Assembly (NCBI RefSeq): GCF_000170915.1 | Contig: NZ_ABCT01000004.1 | Span: 62,001 to 126,000 of the forward strand | DNA: 64,000 bases | Reading direction: 5' to 3' | From: Limnobacter sp. MED105 | Lineage (GTDB): Bacteria; Pseudomonadota; Gammaproteobacteria; Burkholderiales; Burkholderiaceae_B | Shown here: positions 27,913-37,417 of the stretch, piece after piece | Layout of the letters: each line of letters starts with the position of its first letter | Position numbering within the stretch: position 1 is the stretch's first letter | Notes under the pieces: model-generated | The model's database searches: none | What the model was told of the DNA's origin: nothing | The model's input: only the letters and a program-made list of their open reading frames with translations | Translations under genes and position numbers: made by a program

Positions 27913-30852
27913 ATGTTAAAGCGAAGAGACGAAAAGACAGTGGCCAAAGTGATTCCCAATCACAACCACAGCCTGCTCAATAAAATCGGATCCCGTTTGG
28001 GCGCCACTATGGACCGCCGTGCTTTTCTGAAGCGCTCCGGTATTGGTGTGGGTGCGGGTGCGGTTGCAGGCAGTCTGCCGTTTGGCATGGTGCGTAAAGC
28101 AGAAGCGGCTGCCGAAGGCGGTGCCGCAAGCGGCGCAATCGAGATCAAGCGTACGATTTGTACACACTGTTCAGTGGGTTGTGCCACAGACGCAGTGGTA
28201 CAAAACGGCGTGTGGGTTCGCCAGAACCCCGTGTTCGAAAGCCCCATTAACCTGGGCGCCCATTGCGCCAAGGGTGCTGCACTGCGTGAACACGGCCACG
28301 GCGAGTATCGCCTGAAGTACCCCATGAAATTGGTGGATGGCAAGTACCAGAAAATTAGCTGGGACGAAGCACTGGACGCCATCACCAAAAAAATGCTGGC
28401 TCTCCGTGAAGAAAATGGACCAGACTCCGTGTTTTTTATCGGTTCGTCCAAGCATAACAACGAGCAGTCTTACTTGCTGCGCAAGTGGGTGTCCATGTGG
28501 GGCACCAACAACACCGATCACCAAGCTCGTATTTGCCACTCCACCACAGTGGCTGGCGTTGCAAATACCTGGGGTTACGGTGCAATGACCAACTCCTACA
28601 ACGACATGCAAAATACAAAGTGTGCGTTGTACATTGGTTCGAACGCTGCTGAAGCTCACCCTGTGTCTGTATTGCACATGCTGCACGCCAAGGAAACCGG
28701 TGCGAAAATGATCGTGGTTGATCCACGTTTCACTCGCACGGCTGCCCGTGCAGATGAGTATGTTCGCATTCGCTCTGGTTCAGACATTCCATTCCTGTTC
28801 GGTATGCTGTACCACATTTTCAAGAACGGCTGGGAAGACAAAAAGTACATCAACGACCGTGTGTACGGTATGGACCAGATCAAGGCCGACGTAATGGCCA
28901 ACTGGACTCCCGACAAGGTGGAAGAAGCTTGTGGCGTGAACGAAGCGCAGATGTACAAAGTGGCTGAAATGATGGCTAAGAACCGTCCCAGCACATTGGT
29001 TTGGTGTATGGGGCAAACCCAACACTCCATCGGTAACGCCATGGTTCGTGCCTCCTGTATCGTGCAGTTGGCATTGGGTAACATCGGTGTGTCTGGCGGC
29101 GGTGCAAACATTTTCCGCGGACACGACAACGTCCAGGGTGCCACCGACGTGGGTCCAAACCCGGATTCATTGCCCGGTTACTACGGCGTTGCAGAAGGCT
29201 CCTGGAAGCACTGGTGCCGAGTTTGGGGTGTGGATTACGAATGGATCAAGAGTCGCTATGCCGAAGGCATGTCAACCAAAGCGGGTATGACAGTGTCACG
29301 TTGGGTTGATGGTGTACTTGAAAACCCGGAACTAATCGACCAGAAAGCCGGTAACTTGCGTGGCCTGTTCTTCTGGGGCCATGCACCCAACTCTCAAACC
29401 CGTGGTTTGGACATGAAGAAAGCCATGGACAAGCTTGACCTGCTAGTGGTGATTGATCCCTATCCTTCAGCCACTGCCTCAATGGCGGCAATGCCAGGTG
29501 ACCCCGCAGGTTTGAATCCAAACCGCGAGGTGTACCTGTTGCCTGCGGCAACTCAGTTCGAGTGTTCCGGCTCTTGCACTGCTTCCAACCGTTCGCTGCA
29601 GTGGCGTGAAAAAGTGATCGAACCCATGTTCGATAGCCGCACCGACCACATGATCATGTATCAGCTGGCTGAGAAGCTGGGCTTTGCAGACGAATTCAGC
29701 CGCTCACATACCTTGGTTAAAGGCAAGGGCGGCATGATGGAACCAGAAATGGAATCCGTCTTGAAGGAAATCAACAAAGGCACCTGGACCATCGGTTACA
29801 CCGGTCAAAGCCCAGAGCGCTTGAAGCTGCACATGAAGAACATGCACACCTTCAACGTTCGTACATTGAAAGCTGAAGGCGGTCCTTGTGATGGTGACTA
29901 CTTCGGTTTGCCATGGCCTTGCTACGGCACAGCCGATATAAAGCACCCTGGCTCGCCCAATCTGTACTCAACCGAGAAATCAGTGATGGACGGTGGTGGT
30001 AACTTCCGCGCCAACTTCGGTGTTGAGAAAGACGGTGTTAATTTGTTGGCCGAAGCTGGCTCACACCCAGTGGGTGCCGAGATTACTACTGGTCACCCTG
30101 AATTCACCGCAGACATGCTCAAACAGTTGGGCTGGTGGGACGACCTTACTGAGGCTGAGAAAGTCGAAGCCGAGGGCAAGAACTGGAAAACCGACCTTTC
30201 CGGCGGCATCCAGCGCGTAGCCATGAAGCACGGTTGCCACCCATTCGGTAACGCCAAGGCGCGCGCTGTGGTGTGGAACTTCCCGGATCCAGTGCCCAAG
30301 CACCGTGAACCGCTGTACTCGACCAAGCCAGATTTGGTGGCCAAGTACCCAACTCACGATGACAAGGCCGGCTTCTGGCGCTTGCCAACGTTGTACAAGT
30401 CAATTCAAGAGAAGAACGCCGACATCGGCAAGTCCTTCCCATTGATCATGACTTCAGGCCGACTGGTGGAATACGAAGGTGGTGGTGAAGAGACCCGGTC
30501 CAACCCATGGTTGGCTGAACTTCAGCAAAACATGTTTGTTGAAATCAACCCCAAGGCGGCGAACGACCGCGGCATCAAACACGGTGATCAGGTTCGTGTA
30601 ATGACGCCAACCGGCGCGAAGATTCAGGTACAAGCCTTGGTCACTCGTCGTGTTGGTGAAGATACAGTCTTCTTGCCATTCCATTTCTCTGGGCATTGGG
30701 AAGGCAAAGACCTTCTTCAGTATTACCCAGAAGGTGCGGCACCTGTTGTACGTGGTGAAGCAGTGAACACTGCAACTACTTACGGCTATGACAGCGTGAC
30801 GATGATGCAGGAAACGAAGACCACCGTATGCCAGATTGAAAAGCTGGTTTAA
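27913..30852 (+). CDS. Formate dehydrogenase catalytic subunit alpha (cysteine form)
   Basis: This 979-residue molybdopterin oxidoreductase oxidises formate to CO2. A Tat signal (DRRAFLKRSG, Arg35-36, cleavage probably after KAEA) sends it to the periplasm. The 4Fe-4S cysteines are at residues 83, 86, 90 and 118. The catalytic position in QARICHSTTVAG is Cys208, encoded by TGC at 28534, not selenocysteine. bis-MGD binding blocks span the rest, including the C-terminal molydopterin-dinucleotide domain. Start ATG 27913 has AAGGAG upstream. It resembles FDH-N/FDH3-type enzymes partnered with FdhB and a cytochrome b. Confidence 0.95.
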   Translation: MLKRRDEKTVAKVIPNHNHSLLNKIGSRLGATMDRRAFLKRSGIGVGAGAVAGSLPFGMVRKAEAAAEGGAASGAIEIKRTICTHCSVGCATDAVVQNGVWVRQNPVFESPINLGAHCAKGAALREHGHGEYRLKYPMKLVDGKYQKISWDEALDAITKKMLALREENGPDSVFFIGSSKHNNEQSYLLRKWVSMWGTNNTDHQARICHSTTVAGVANTWGYGAMTNSYNDMQNTKCALYIGSNAAEAHPVSVLHMLHAKETGAKMIVVDPRFTRTAARADEYVRIRSGSDIPFLFGMLYHIFKNGWEDKKYINDRVYGMDQIKADVMANWTPDKVEEACGVNEAQMYKVAEMMAKNRPSTLVWCMGQTQHSIGNAMVRASCIVQLALGNIGVSGGGANIFRGHDNVQGATDVGPNPDSLPGYYGVAEGSWKHWCRVWGVDYEWIKSRYAEGMSTKAGMTVSRWVDGVLENPELIDQKAGNLRGLFFWGHAPNSQTRGLDMKKAMDKLDLLVVIDPYPSATASMAAMPGDPAGLNPNREVYLLPAATQFECSGSCTASNRSLQWREKVIEPMFDSRTDHMIMYQLAEKLGFADEFSRSHTLVKGKGGMMEPEMESVLKEINKGTWTIGYTGQSPERLKLHMKNMHTFNVRTLKAEGGPCDGDYFGLPWPCYGTADIKHPGSPNLYSTEKSVMDGGGNFRANFGVEKDGVNLLAEAGSHPVGAEITTGHPEFTADMLKQLGWWDDLTEAEKVEAEGKNWKTDLSGGIQRVAMKHGCHPFGNAKARAVVWNFPDPVPKHREPLYSTKPDLVAKYPTHDDKAGFWRLPTLYKSIQEKNADIGKSFPLIMTSGRLVEYEGGGEETRSNPWLAELQQNMFVEINPKAANDRGIKHGDQVRVMTPTGAKIQVQALVTRRVGEDTVFLPFHFSGHWEGKDLLQYYPEGAAPVVRGEAVNTATTYGYDSVTMMQETKTTVCQIEKLV

Positions 30853-30877
30853 GCACTAATGCAAAGGAGATAAGAAA

Positions 30878-31480
30878 ATGGCACGTATGAAGTTTCTATG
30901 TGATGCCGAGCGTTGCATTGAGTGCAATGGCTGCGTCACCGCATGTAAAAACGAGCACGAGGTAGAGTGGGGCATTAACCGCCGCCGCGTGGTAACCATC
31001 AACGACGGCGAACCCGGAGAGCGTTCAATTTCCGTGGCCTGTATGCACTGTTCAGACGCGCCTTGCCAGGCCGTTTGTCCCGTGAACTGCTTCTACAAAA
31101 CCGATGAAGGTGTTGTATTGCACGACAAGGACTTGTGTATCGGTTGCGGTTACTGCTTCTACGCTTGTCCTTTCGGCGCACCACAATTCCCGCAAGAAGG
31201 TGCATTTGGTCAGCGTGGCAAGATGGACAAGTGCACATTCTGTGCCGGTGGTCCGGAAGAAGATGCTTCTGAAGCCGAGTTTGAGAAGTATGGTCGTAAC
31301 CGTTTGGCCGAGGGCAAGTTGCCTCTGTGCGCCGAAATGTGTTCAACCAAGGCATTGTTGGCAGGTGACGGTGACGTAGTTTCCGACATCTTCCGCAATC
31401 GCGTGGTTGTTCGCGGCAAGGGTGCCGAAGTGTGGGGCTGGAGTTCAGCCTATGGTCAACCTGCCAAGGAGGGCGCGTAA
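30878..31480 (+). CDS. Formate dehydrogenase iron-sulfur subunit beta (FDH3 type)
   Basis: The 200-residue electron-transfer subunit carries four 4Fe-4S motifs. They begin CIECNGCVTAC and CMHCSDAPCQAVCP, then CIGCGYCFYACP, with the last cluster split between KCTFC and CAEMC. There is no signal peptide, so it is presumably exported together with FdhA. It also lacks the C-terminal membrane helix found in E. coli FdnH, consistent with the shorter FDH3 beta family. It follows fdhA after 25 bases with AAGGAG upstream. Confidence 0.93.
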   Translation: MARMKFLCDAERCIECNGCVTACKNEHEVEWGINRRRVVTINDGEPGERSISVACMHCSDAPCQAVCPVNCFYKTDEGVVLHDKDLCIGCGYCFYACPFGAPQFPQEGAFGQRGKMDKCTFCAGGPEEDASEAEFEKYGRNRLAEGKLPLCAEMCSTKALLAGDGDVVSDIFRNRVVVRGKGAEVWGWSSAYGQPAKEGA

Positions 31481-31481
31481 T

Positions 31482-31745
31482 ATGGCGCTTCGCGGCAAGT
31501 TGATTCTTTCCGGGGCCTTCGCGGGCCTTATTTTGGCCACCGGCTGTTCACCCCTGGAAGACGCCAACAACGGCAAGGGGTATGCAGGCAAGGCTGACAC
31601 TCCTGCATTTGAAACAGGCGGCGGTCAGTACACCGCCGGCGGTTTTAAGGCAGGTGACAAGGAAAGCTGGGAAGAAACCCTGAACGTCCGAGCCAAAGCC
31701 CAGAACGAATACGTTCGTACTGGCGATTCGGCAAAGGCCCAATAA
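31482..31745 (+). CDS. Small lipoprotein within the fdh operon
   Basis: This 87-residue protein begins one base after the fdhB stop. A signal peptide ends in the lipobox LATGC, so it is probably lipidated at Cys22 and faces the periplasm. The remainder is hydrophilic, with Gly-rich GGGQYTAGG and SWEETLNVRAKAQNEY. I do not recognise a domain. The position between the beta and cytochrome b genes suggests a membrane-proximal accessory of the complex. An upstream in-frame extension into fdhB is rejected because GGAGG precedes 31482 properly. Confidence 0.75.
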   Translation: MALRGKLILSGAFAGLILATGCSPLEDANNGKGYAGKADTPAFETGGGQYTAGGFKAGDKESWEETLNVRAKAQNEYVRTGDSAKAQ

Positions 31746-31758
31746 GGAGAAGTCGATC

Positions 31759-32835
31759 ATGACACATTCAACCATTCGGGCTGCCGCGCGGCCAGGCTTG
31801 GGCAAGGCGTTGTTGGCCTTGTTCACCGCCCTGGTTTTTGCGGTGTGCTCACTTTGGTCAATGGGGGCCATGGCGCAAGATGCTTCTGAACGCTCACAAG
31901 CGCAAGTTCAAAAGCAACAAACGCAACCCCTCAACAATTCGCCAGTTTGGGAAGGCGTTGCGTCTGGTGAATCGTTCACCACCGTAACCAAAGGCCGTGA
32001 AACTGGTGTGCTGATCAACAAAAGCGGTGAAACTTGGCGCCAAATGCGCAATGACTGGATTTCCTACTATGGCGGCTGGGCCGTTGCGTTGGTATTTCTT
32101 GTAATTGTGGGTGCTCACTTGGTGAAAGGCCCTGTAAAGTTGCCCGAGCCACGCACCGGCAAGTTGATTGAGCGTTTTACTTCCGCAGAGCGTGTGGCCC
32201 ACTGGACCATGGCATTTAGTTTTGTGGCGTTGGCGCTTACCGGTTTGTTGTTGATGTTTGGCAAGTATGTGCTGGCTCCATGGATGGGTTTAACGCTCAA
32301 CTCATGGCTTGCATCAATCAGCATCGTGATTCACAACTTTGTGGGTCCGTTGTTTGCAGTCAGTATCATTGTGTTTTTCATCATGTACGTGAAAGACAAT
32401 CTGCCAGAGAAAAACGACATTGAATGGCTCAAGAAGGGTGGTGGTCTGTTTGGACATGCGCCAGCCGGTCGCTTCAATATGGGCGAGAAAATCTGGTTCT
32501 GGGGTGGCGTTACGGTGCTTGGTATCGTAGTGTCTGCAACTGGGCTTATCCTCGATTTTCCGAACTTTGACCAAGACCGCTTGCTCATGCAACAGTCACA
32601 TGTAATTCATGCCAGTGCTGCGCTTTTGTTCATCATCATGTCCATGGGCCATATTTACATTGGTTCGATTGGTATGGAAGGTGCACTTGAGGCAATGCGT
32701 GACGGCTATGTGGATGAAACATGGGCCAAAGCTCACCACGATGCTTGGTACGATGACATCAAAGCTGGCAAAATTTCGCCAGTGCGCTCCAAAGAAGGTG
32801 CAACAGCCATGGGTTCTCAAGTAATGGCCCGATAA
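31759..32835 (+). CDS. Formate dehydrogenase cytochrome b subunit gamma
   Basis: This 358-residue membrane protein passes electrons from FdhB to quinone. It has an N-terminal signal-like hydrophobic segment (ending near GAMAQ) and a periplasmic region to residue 110. About five membrane helices follow. Likely haem ligands are histidines in VAHWTMAF, VIHNFVG, VIHASAA and MGHIYIG, as in FdnI/FdoI. The N-terminal extension of about 100 residues is longer than in E. coli FdnI and is usual in betaproteobacterial homologues. It ends the operon before a strong terminator. Confidence 0.92.
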   Translation: MTHSTIRAAARPGLGKALLALFTALVFAVCSLWSMGAMAQDASERSQAQVQKQQTQPLNNSPVWEGVASGESFTTVTKGRETGVLINKSGETWRQMRNDWISYYGGWAVALVFLVIVGAHLVKGPVKLPEPRTGKLIERFTSAERVAHWTMAFSFVALALTGLLLMFGKYVLAPWMGLTLNSWLASISIVIHNFVGPLFAVSIIVFFIMYVKDNLPEKNDIEWLKKGGGLFGHAPAGRFNMGEKIWFWGGVTVLGIVVSATGLILDFPNFDQDRLLMQQSHVIHASAALLFIIMSMGHIYIGSIGMEGALEAMRDGYVDETWAKAHHDAWYDDIKAGKISPVRSKEGATAMGSQVMAR

Positions 32836-32876
32836 AAGGCGCCATCACACTTGAAGAAAACTTAAGCAAAATATAA

Positions 32877-32903
32877 CCCACTCAGCGATGAGTGGGTTTT
32901 TTT
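32877..32903 (+). terminator. Intrinsic terminator of the fdh operon
   Basis: CCCACTCA and TGAGTGGG form a perfect eight-pair stem with a GCGA loop, followed by seven T. It lies 41 bases after the cytochrome b stop. Confidence 0.9.
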
Positions 32904-32913
32904 ATGGCTCAAC

Positions 32914-32955
32914 AAAAAGCCCAATGAAAGAATAACTTTCATTGGGCTTTTGTTA
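32914..32955. terminator. Bidirectional terminator between fdh and rne
   Basis: AAAAGCCCAATGAAAG (32915-32930) is exactly complementary to CTTTCATTGGGCTTTT (32936-32951), with a five-base loop. A/T flanks give a T-run in both directions, so it can stop rne transcription from the right and back up the fdh terminator from the left. The remaining bases to 33070 hold nothing I recognise. Confidence 0.8.
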
Positions 32956-33070
32956 ATGCTTAGTTGAGCTGCAGGCTGCTAACTACCTGTATTCAACCAC
33001 TTCTATTGAACCGGTGTAGCGTCAATTCAGTGGCTGAGGGATATAGTTTCCTGCTGCTTTATTTGCCTAC

Positions 33071-35989
33071 TTAGTTTGAACCGCTTCTGAATTCAGGTTT
33101 GGTTTCAACCAAAACAAGGTTTTCTGTCGCAATTTGAACAACTGGTTTGCGTTCACGAGGAACACGCACTGGTTTAGGTATCGCCGCCAAACTGGATTGA
33201 ACCACAGACCATTTTTCATGGTCGGTTTCTACCCACAACATACCTGCACTACTCAACATTTGTTCCAGTTCAGCCTTATTCAGCTTTGCAGCCTGCTTGG
33301 CAGGTTGTTCAGCTTCAGCAGCCTCCACTGTGTCAACAACAAGGGGTGCTGCTTCCACGGTGGTTTCTACTGCCGCTTCAACAGGCGCTTCTATGGTTTC
33401 TGCCACAGGTGCTGAGCTCGTCTCTTGAACTTGGGTTACTGCCGCAATCACCGACTGTACTGCCTGCACTTCCGCGACAGCAACGTTGGATTCATCGGGA
33501 TTGTTTTCGGTGGAGCCCATTTGAGTAGGCTCTGCAGGCAAGCCCATTTCAGAGACATTCATGCCAGTGGCTGCAATCGGCTGTTCAGTACTTGCCTCGG
33601 AAACTTCATTTGGCTTGTCTGCCGAAGTTTCTGAATACTGTTGTCCAGTTTCAGCATTGTCACGTGCAGCACCATCACGATTGCCACCACGACCGCGGCG
33701 ACGGCGACGGCGACGTGGCTCATCGCCACCCGCTTCTTCGTCACTGCCATACGACATGGTTTCAGCAATCTTGTTGGCGAGGTCTTCATCATCTGCTGCG
33801 TCAGCGGCCTGGAAGGTGTCTTCCGATTGCATCGCAGCCTGGTCAACAGCTGCACCAGCTTCACCTTCACCGGCACCACGGCCTCCGCGACCACGACGGC
33901 GACGGCGGCGACCGCCATTACGTTCGCTTTGTTCAGCGGAAGTTTCGGCAGCATCGGCGGCAACGGCTTCTACTGCGGCCAAAGGTTTCACTTCCAGTAC
34001 TTCGGCGCCCGCTGCACGATCATCACGTGGTTTGCCTCGGCCACCACGATTTTGTTGACCAGAACGTGTTTGTTGGGCGTCGGCGGCTTTTGTCTCGTCG
34101 CCAGTTGATGCGCCAGTGGCCTCATCTTCGCGACCACGGCCACCGCGTCGCCGATTTCTACCTCCGCGACCATTGCGTTGATCGTTGCGATCACCTTGCG
34201 AACGGTTCTGTCCACGGCCACCACGGTCATTGGGCTTTTGTTCGATAACCACTGCTGGTGCTTCCGCTGTGGTGTCTCGCTTGAACCAGCTGATGATTCG
34301 CTGAATCAATGAAGGGCCTGCAGGTATAGCTGCCGCAACAGCCAATTCGGTTTTGGGTTTGCGTTCCTGATGGGGAGGCGCAGGCTGGGTCGGAATAACG
34401 CCTTTGATCACCGCTTCCTGACGTTTTACCGCTTCACCTTCCGTTTTTTTATCGTAATAGCTTTGCTCGTCTTTCGATGTGGCTAGTTCGAAACTTTGGC
34501 GCGGGTCTTCCAGGCGTTCATCGTCATGGCGCAGGCGAGTAATTTCGTAGTGCGGCGTTTCCAAGTTTTTGTTTGGAATCAGAAGCACATTGACCTTCAG
34601 GCGTGCCTCCAGTTTGTAAATCTCTGAACGTTTCTCGTTCAGCAGGAATGTAGCCACATCCACCGGAACCTGCACATGCACGCTTGCAGTGCCTTCCTTC
34701 ATGGCCTCTTCTTGCAGAATACGCAGCACATGCAAGGCAGTGCTTTCCGTGTCGCGAATTACACCAGTGCCATTGCAGCGTGGACAAGTGGTATGTGAAC
34801 CTTCATTCAGCGCGGGACGAATACGCTGACGGCTCAGTTCCATCAGGCCAAATCGGCTGATTTTGCCCATTTGTACGCGTGCACGGTCAAAGTGAAGGCT
34901 GTCTTTAACCCGATTTTCCACTTCCTTCTGGTTGCTGGCTTTCTCCATGTCGATAAAGTCGATCACGATCAAGCCGCCCAGGTCACGCAGGCGCAACTGT
35001 CGGGCCACTTCTTCAGCAGCTTCCAGGTTGGTGCGCAAGGCGGTGTCTTCAATGTCAGTGCCGCGTGTTGAGCGAGCCGAGTTTACGTCGATCGACACCA
35101 GTGCTTCAGTGTGGTCGATCACAATCGCGCCGCCCGAGGGCAGGGGAACCATACGGCTGTAGGCGGTTTCAATTTGGTGTTCAATCTGGAAACGGCTGAA
35201 CAACGGAATGTCGTCGCGGTAGCGTTTCACCAAATTCATCATGTCAGGCATCACATGCTGCATGAATTGTTTGGCTTGATCGTAAATTTCATCAGTATCA
35301 ATGAGTACTTCACCGATATCCGGGCTGAAGTAATCGCGGATGGCTCGAATCACCAAGCTGCTTTCCTGGTAAATCAGGAATGCGCCATTGGCTGATTTGC
35401 CCGCACCATCAATCGCAGTCCACAGCTGCAACAGATAGTTCAGGTCCCACTGCAGTTCTTCAACTGAGCGCCCAATACCCGCGGTACGGGCAATGATGCT
35501 CATGCCCTTTGGGTACTCAAGCTTGTCGAGTGCTTCCCGCAATTCCTGGCGCTCTTCGCCTTCAATACGACGCGAAACACCGCCGCCTCGAGGGTTGTTG
35601 GGCATCAGCACCAAATAACGGCCTGCCAGCGAAATGAAGGTGGTCAGGGCAGCGCCCTTGTTGCCACGTTCTTCTTTTTCAACTTGAACAAACAGTTCCT
35701 GACCTTCTTTGACGACGTCTTGAATGCGGGCTTTGCCGGCTTCAACGCCTTCCTTGAAATACTGACGGGAAATTTCCTTGAATGGCAGAAAACCGTGTCG
35801 GTCCTCACCATAGTTGACGAAACAAGCTTCAAGACTAGGTTCTACGCGGGTAATAATGCCCTTGTAAATGTTGCTTTTCCGTTGTTCACGGCCCGCTGTT
35901 TCAATGTCAATGTCGATGAGTTTCTGGCCGTCGACAATTGCGACCCGCAACTCTTCTGAATGAGTTGCGTTAAATAACATGCGCTTCAT
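33071..35989 (-). CDS. rne: Ribonuclease E
   Basis: This 972-residue endoribonuclease is the scaffold of the RNA degradosome. Starting at ATG 35989 (MKRMLFNAT), it shows the S1 domain (IYKGIITRVEPSLEACFVNYG), catalytic aspartates in SIDVNSARSTRG and VIDFIDM, and the zinc-link CPRCNGTG. From about residue 530 the C-terminal half is non-catalytic and low-complexity. It has three Arg-rich clusters (RRRRRRGRGG type) and Ala/Val/Glu-rich repeats, probably for RNA and partner binding. A frame extension to 36046 is rejected as leader sequence. A long 5' leader suggests autoregulation. Confidence 0.95.
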   Translation of the reverse strand: MKRMLFNATHSEELRVAIVDGQKLIDIDIETAGREQRKSNIYKGIITRVEPSLEACFVNYGEDRHGFLPFKEISRQYFKEGVEAGKARIQDVVKEGQELFVQVEKEERGNKGAALTTFISLAGRYLVLMPNNPRGGGVSRRIEGEERQELREALDKLEYPKGMSIIARTAGIGRSVEELQWDLNYLLQLWTAIDGAGKSANGAFLIYQESSLVIRAIRDYFSPDIGEVLIDTDEIYDQAKQFMQHVMPDMMNLVKRYRDDIPLFSRFQIEHQIETAYSRMVPLPSGGAIVIDHTEALVSIDVNSARSTRGTDIEDTALRTNLEAAEEVARQLRLRDLGGLIVIDFIDMEKASNQKEVENRVKDSLHFDRARVQMGKISRFGLMELSRQRIRPALNEGSHTTCPRCNGTGVIRDTESTALHVLRILQEEAMKEGTASVHVQVPVDVATFLLNEKRSEIYKLEARLKVNVLLIPNKNLETPHYEITRLRHDDERLEDPRQSFELATSKDEQSYYDKKTEGEAVKRQEAVIKGVIPTQPAPPHQERKPKTELAVAAAIPAGPSLIQRIISWFKRDTTAEAPAVVIEQKPNDRGGRGQNRSQGDRNDQRNGRGGRNRRRGGRGREDEATGASTGDETKAADAQQTRSGQQNRGGRGKPRDDRAAGAEVLEVKPLAAVEAVAADAAETSAEQSERNGGRRRRRRGRGGRGAGEGEAGAAVDQAAMQSEDTFQAADAADDEDLANKIAETMSYGSDEEAGGDEPRRRRRRRGRGGNRDGAARDNAETGQQYSETSADKPNEVSEASTEQPIAATGMNVSEMGLPAEPTQMGSTENNPDESNVAVAEVQAVQSVIAAVTQVQETSSAPVAETIEAPVEAAVETTVEAAPLVVDTVEAAEAEQPAKQAAKLNKAELEQMLSSAGMLWVETDHEKWSVVQSSLAAIPKPVRVPRERKPVVQIATENLVLVETKPEFRSGSN

Positions 35990-36409
35990 GCACACTCCAA
36001 TGGCACCGCAGTGCGAAAAGAGATGCTGAAAAAGCGGAAGGAACAAAGAGATGCAAAAACGAATACAACAAAGCGCCGCTCGGCTTTAACCAAGAGCGGC
36101 GATTAAACTAAGGCATTGATATTTAATAATAAATATTGGTTCAAATTTCACCTGCGTAAGGTGGGCCTGCGTCGTTTTTGTTAGTACCCAGCGCTTCTTG
36201 TGCGCGCTGGTGCGTAAAATTCTTTGTTTCCAGCTTAAGGCGGGCATTCAGCCGCGCGCCTCTTTTTCAGCCATCATTGCCACCATCCAGGGTAGGCGGC
36301 ACACCCACTAAATAAAATCGCGGTGGGGCGTATCCAGAAGTGATTTCGGACGCTTCCCAAGCGATAATCCGATTATATGCTGAACCCGCCCAATTGGTAA
36401 AACAAAGAA
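35990..36409. promoter_or_regulatory. Long rne leader and divergent rne/rluC promoter region
   Basis: This 420-base stretch has no gene. A minus-strand promoter reads TTACCA-17-TATAAT (36372-36400), placing the rne start near 36365 and giving a leader of about 375 nt. Hairpins in the leader include CGCCGCTC/GAGCGGCG (36074-36101) and CCAGCGC/GCGCTGG (36188-36210). Long structured rne leaders mediate autoregulation in E. coli; the analogy is inference. The rluC promoter must lie near 36340-36380, with GATAAT at 36363-36368 as a possible -10. Confidence 0.55.
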
Positions 36410-37417
36410 TTGAAAACACAGGAAAAACCCAATCCCGACAGGGCTGTTTTGCTCGAAATTGACGAAAAACATCAAGACCAGCGATTGGACAACTTTTTGT
36501 GCAACGTGTGCAAAGGTGTGCCCAAAAGCCATGTGTTTAGAATTATTCGGTCCGGGGAAGTTCGCATTAACCGAAAGCGCGCTGAAGCAAAAACCAAGCT
36601 GTGTGTTGGTGATGTGGTGCGCGTACCGCCAATTAAGGTTGTTGAAAAACAAGATCTTGATTCACTTTCTTTAAGTGCTGGTTTAAATAAAACTCAGCTT
36701 TTAAAAGCTGCTGCTGACCTACCGATACTGTTTGAAGACGAGCATCTGTTGGTGGTGAACAAGCCGTCTGGCATGGCGGTTCATGGCGGCTCGGGTTCAA
36801 GTTTTGGATTAATTGAATGTATTCGTGCACTTAGGGCGGAAACTCATCAAGATTTGGAGCTTGTTCACCGAATTGATCGCGAAACTTCCGGAATATTGAT
36901 TATTTCCAAAAAACGCAGTGCACTCAGAAAGTTACAAGAACAACTTAGAGCCAGGTCCTGGAAAAAATACTACAAAACCTTGGTGTTGGGTCATTGGCCA
37001 GAAGCTCTCCGGCAAGTCGATCTTCCATTGTTGAAAACACAGTCGAGCGAGAAAGAGGCCAGGGTTTTTGTGGATGAATCTGGTGATAAAGCCTGCACAA
37101 AGTTTAAGGTAATTCAGTGTTATAAATCATCTTATTCAAGCTTTACCTTAATTCAGGCTCAAATTTTGACCGGTCGAACTCACCAAATCAGAGTGCACAC
37201 CAGTGCCAACAAGTTTCCAATTGCTGGCGACGATCGCTATGGCAATTTTGAAATGAACAAGCAGCTGGCCAGGCAGGGCTTGAAACGCATGTTTTTGCAT
37301 GCAGCTCGCTTGCAACTTGTTCATCCCGCCACAAATGAAACTATAGTACTGGAGGCGCCTTTGGCTCCAGAATTAGATGGCTTTTTAAAATCGTTACAGG
37401 CAGTACAAAGCAGATGA
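36410..37417 (+). CDS. rluC: 23S rRNA pseudouridine synthase (RluC-type)
   Basis: RluC isomerises uridines 955, 2504 and 2580 of 23S rRNA. The 335-residue protein has an S4 RNA-binding domain (residues 20-80) and a catalytic domain with HRIDRETSGILI, where the aspartate is the nucleophile. GRTHQIRVH lies further on. Translation seems to start at TTG 36410, because an in-frame stop lies just upstream and no ATG occurs before residue 110; no clear ribosome binding site is seen. The stop overlaps the next ATG. Confidence 0.9.
   Translation: MKTQEKPNPDRAVLLEIDEKHQDQRLDNFLCNVCKGVPKSHVFRIIRSGEVRINRKRAEAKTKLCVGDVVRVPPIKVVEKQDLDSLSLSAGLNKTQLLKAAADLPILFEDEHLLVVNKPSGMAVHGGSGSSFGLIECIRALRAETHQDLELVHRIDRETSGILIISKKRSALRKLQEQLRARSWKKYYKTLVLGHWPEALRQVDLPLLKTQSSEKEARVFVDESGDKACTKFKVIQCYKSSYSSFTLIQAQILTGRTHQIRVHTSANKFPIAGDDRYGNFEMNKQLARQGLKRMFLHAARLQLVHPATNETIVLEAPLAPELDGFLKSLQAVQSR

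Noticed and set aside
28529-28540. Possible selenocysteine in FdhA
   Set aside because: The catalytic position is encoded by TGC, not TGA, and the frame has no internal stop.
33592-34248. 218-codon plus-strand frame opposite rne
   Set aside because: It arises from the Arg/Gly/Ala-rich low-complexity C-terminal region of RNase E read on the other strand and is very His-rich; not a gene.
35990-36046. 19-codon extension of rne
   Set aside because: RNase E proteins begin MKRMLFNAT; the extension lies in the leader and is not family-like.
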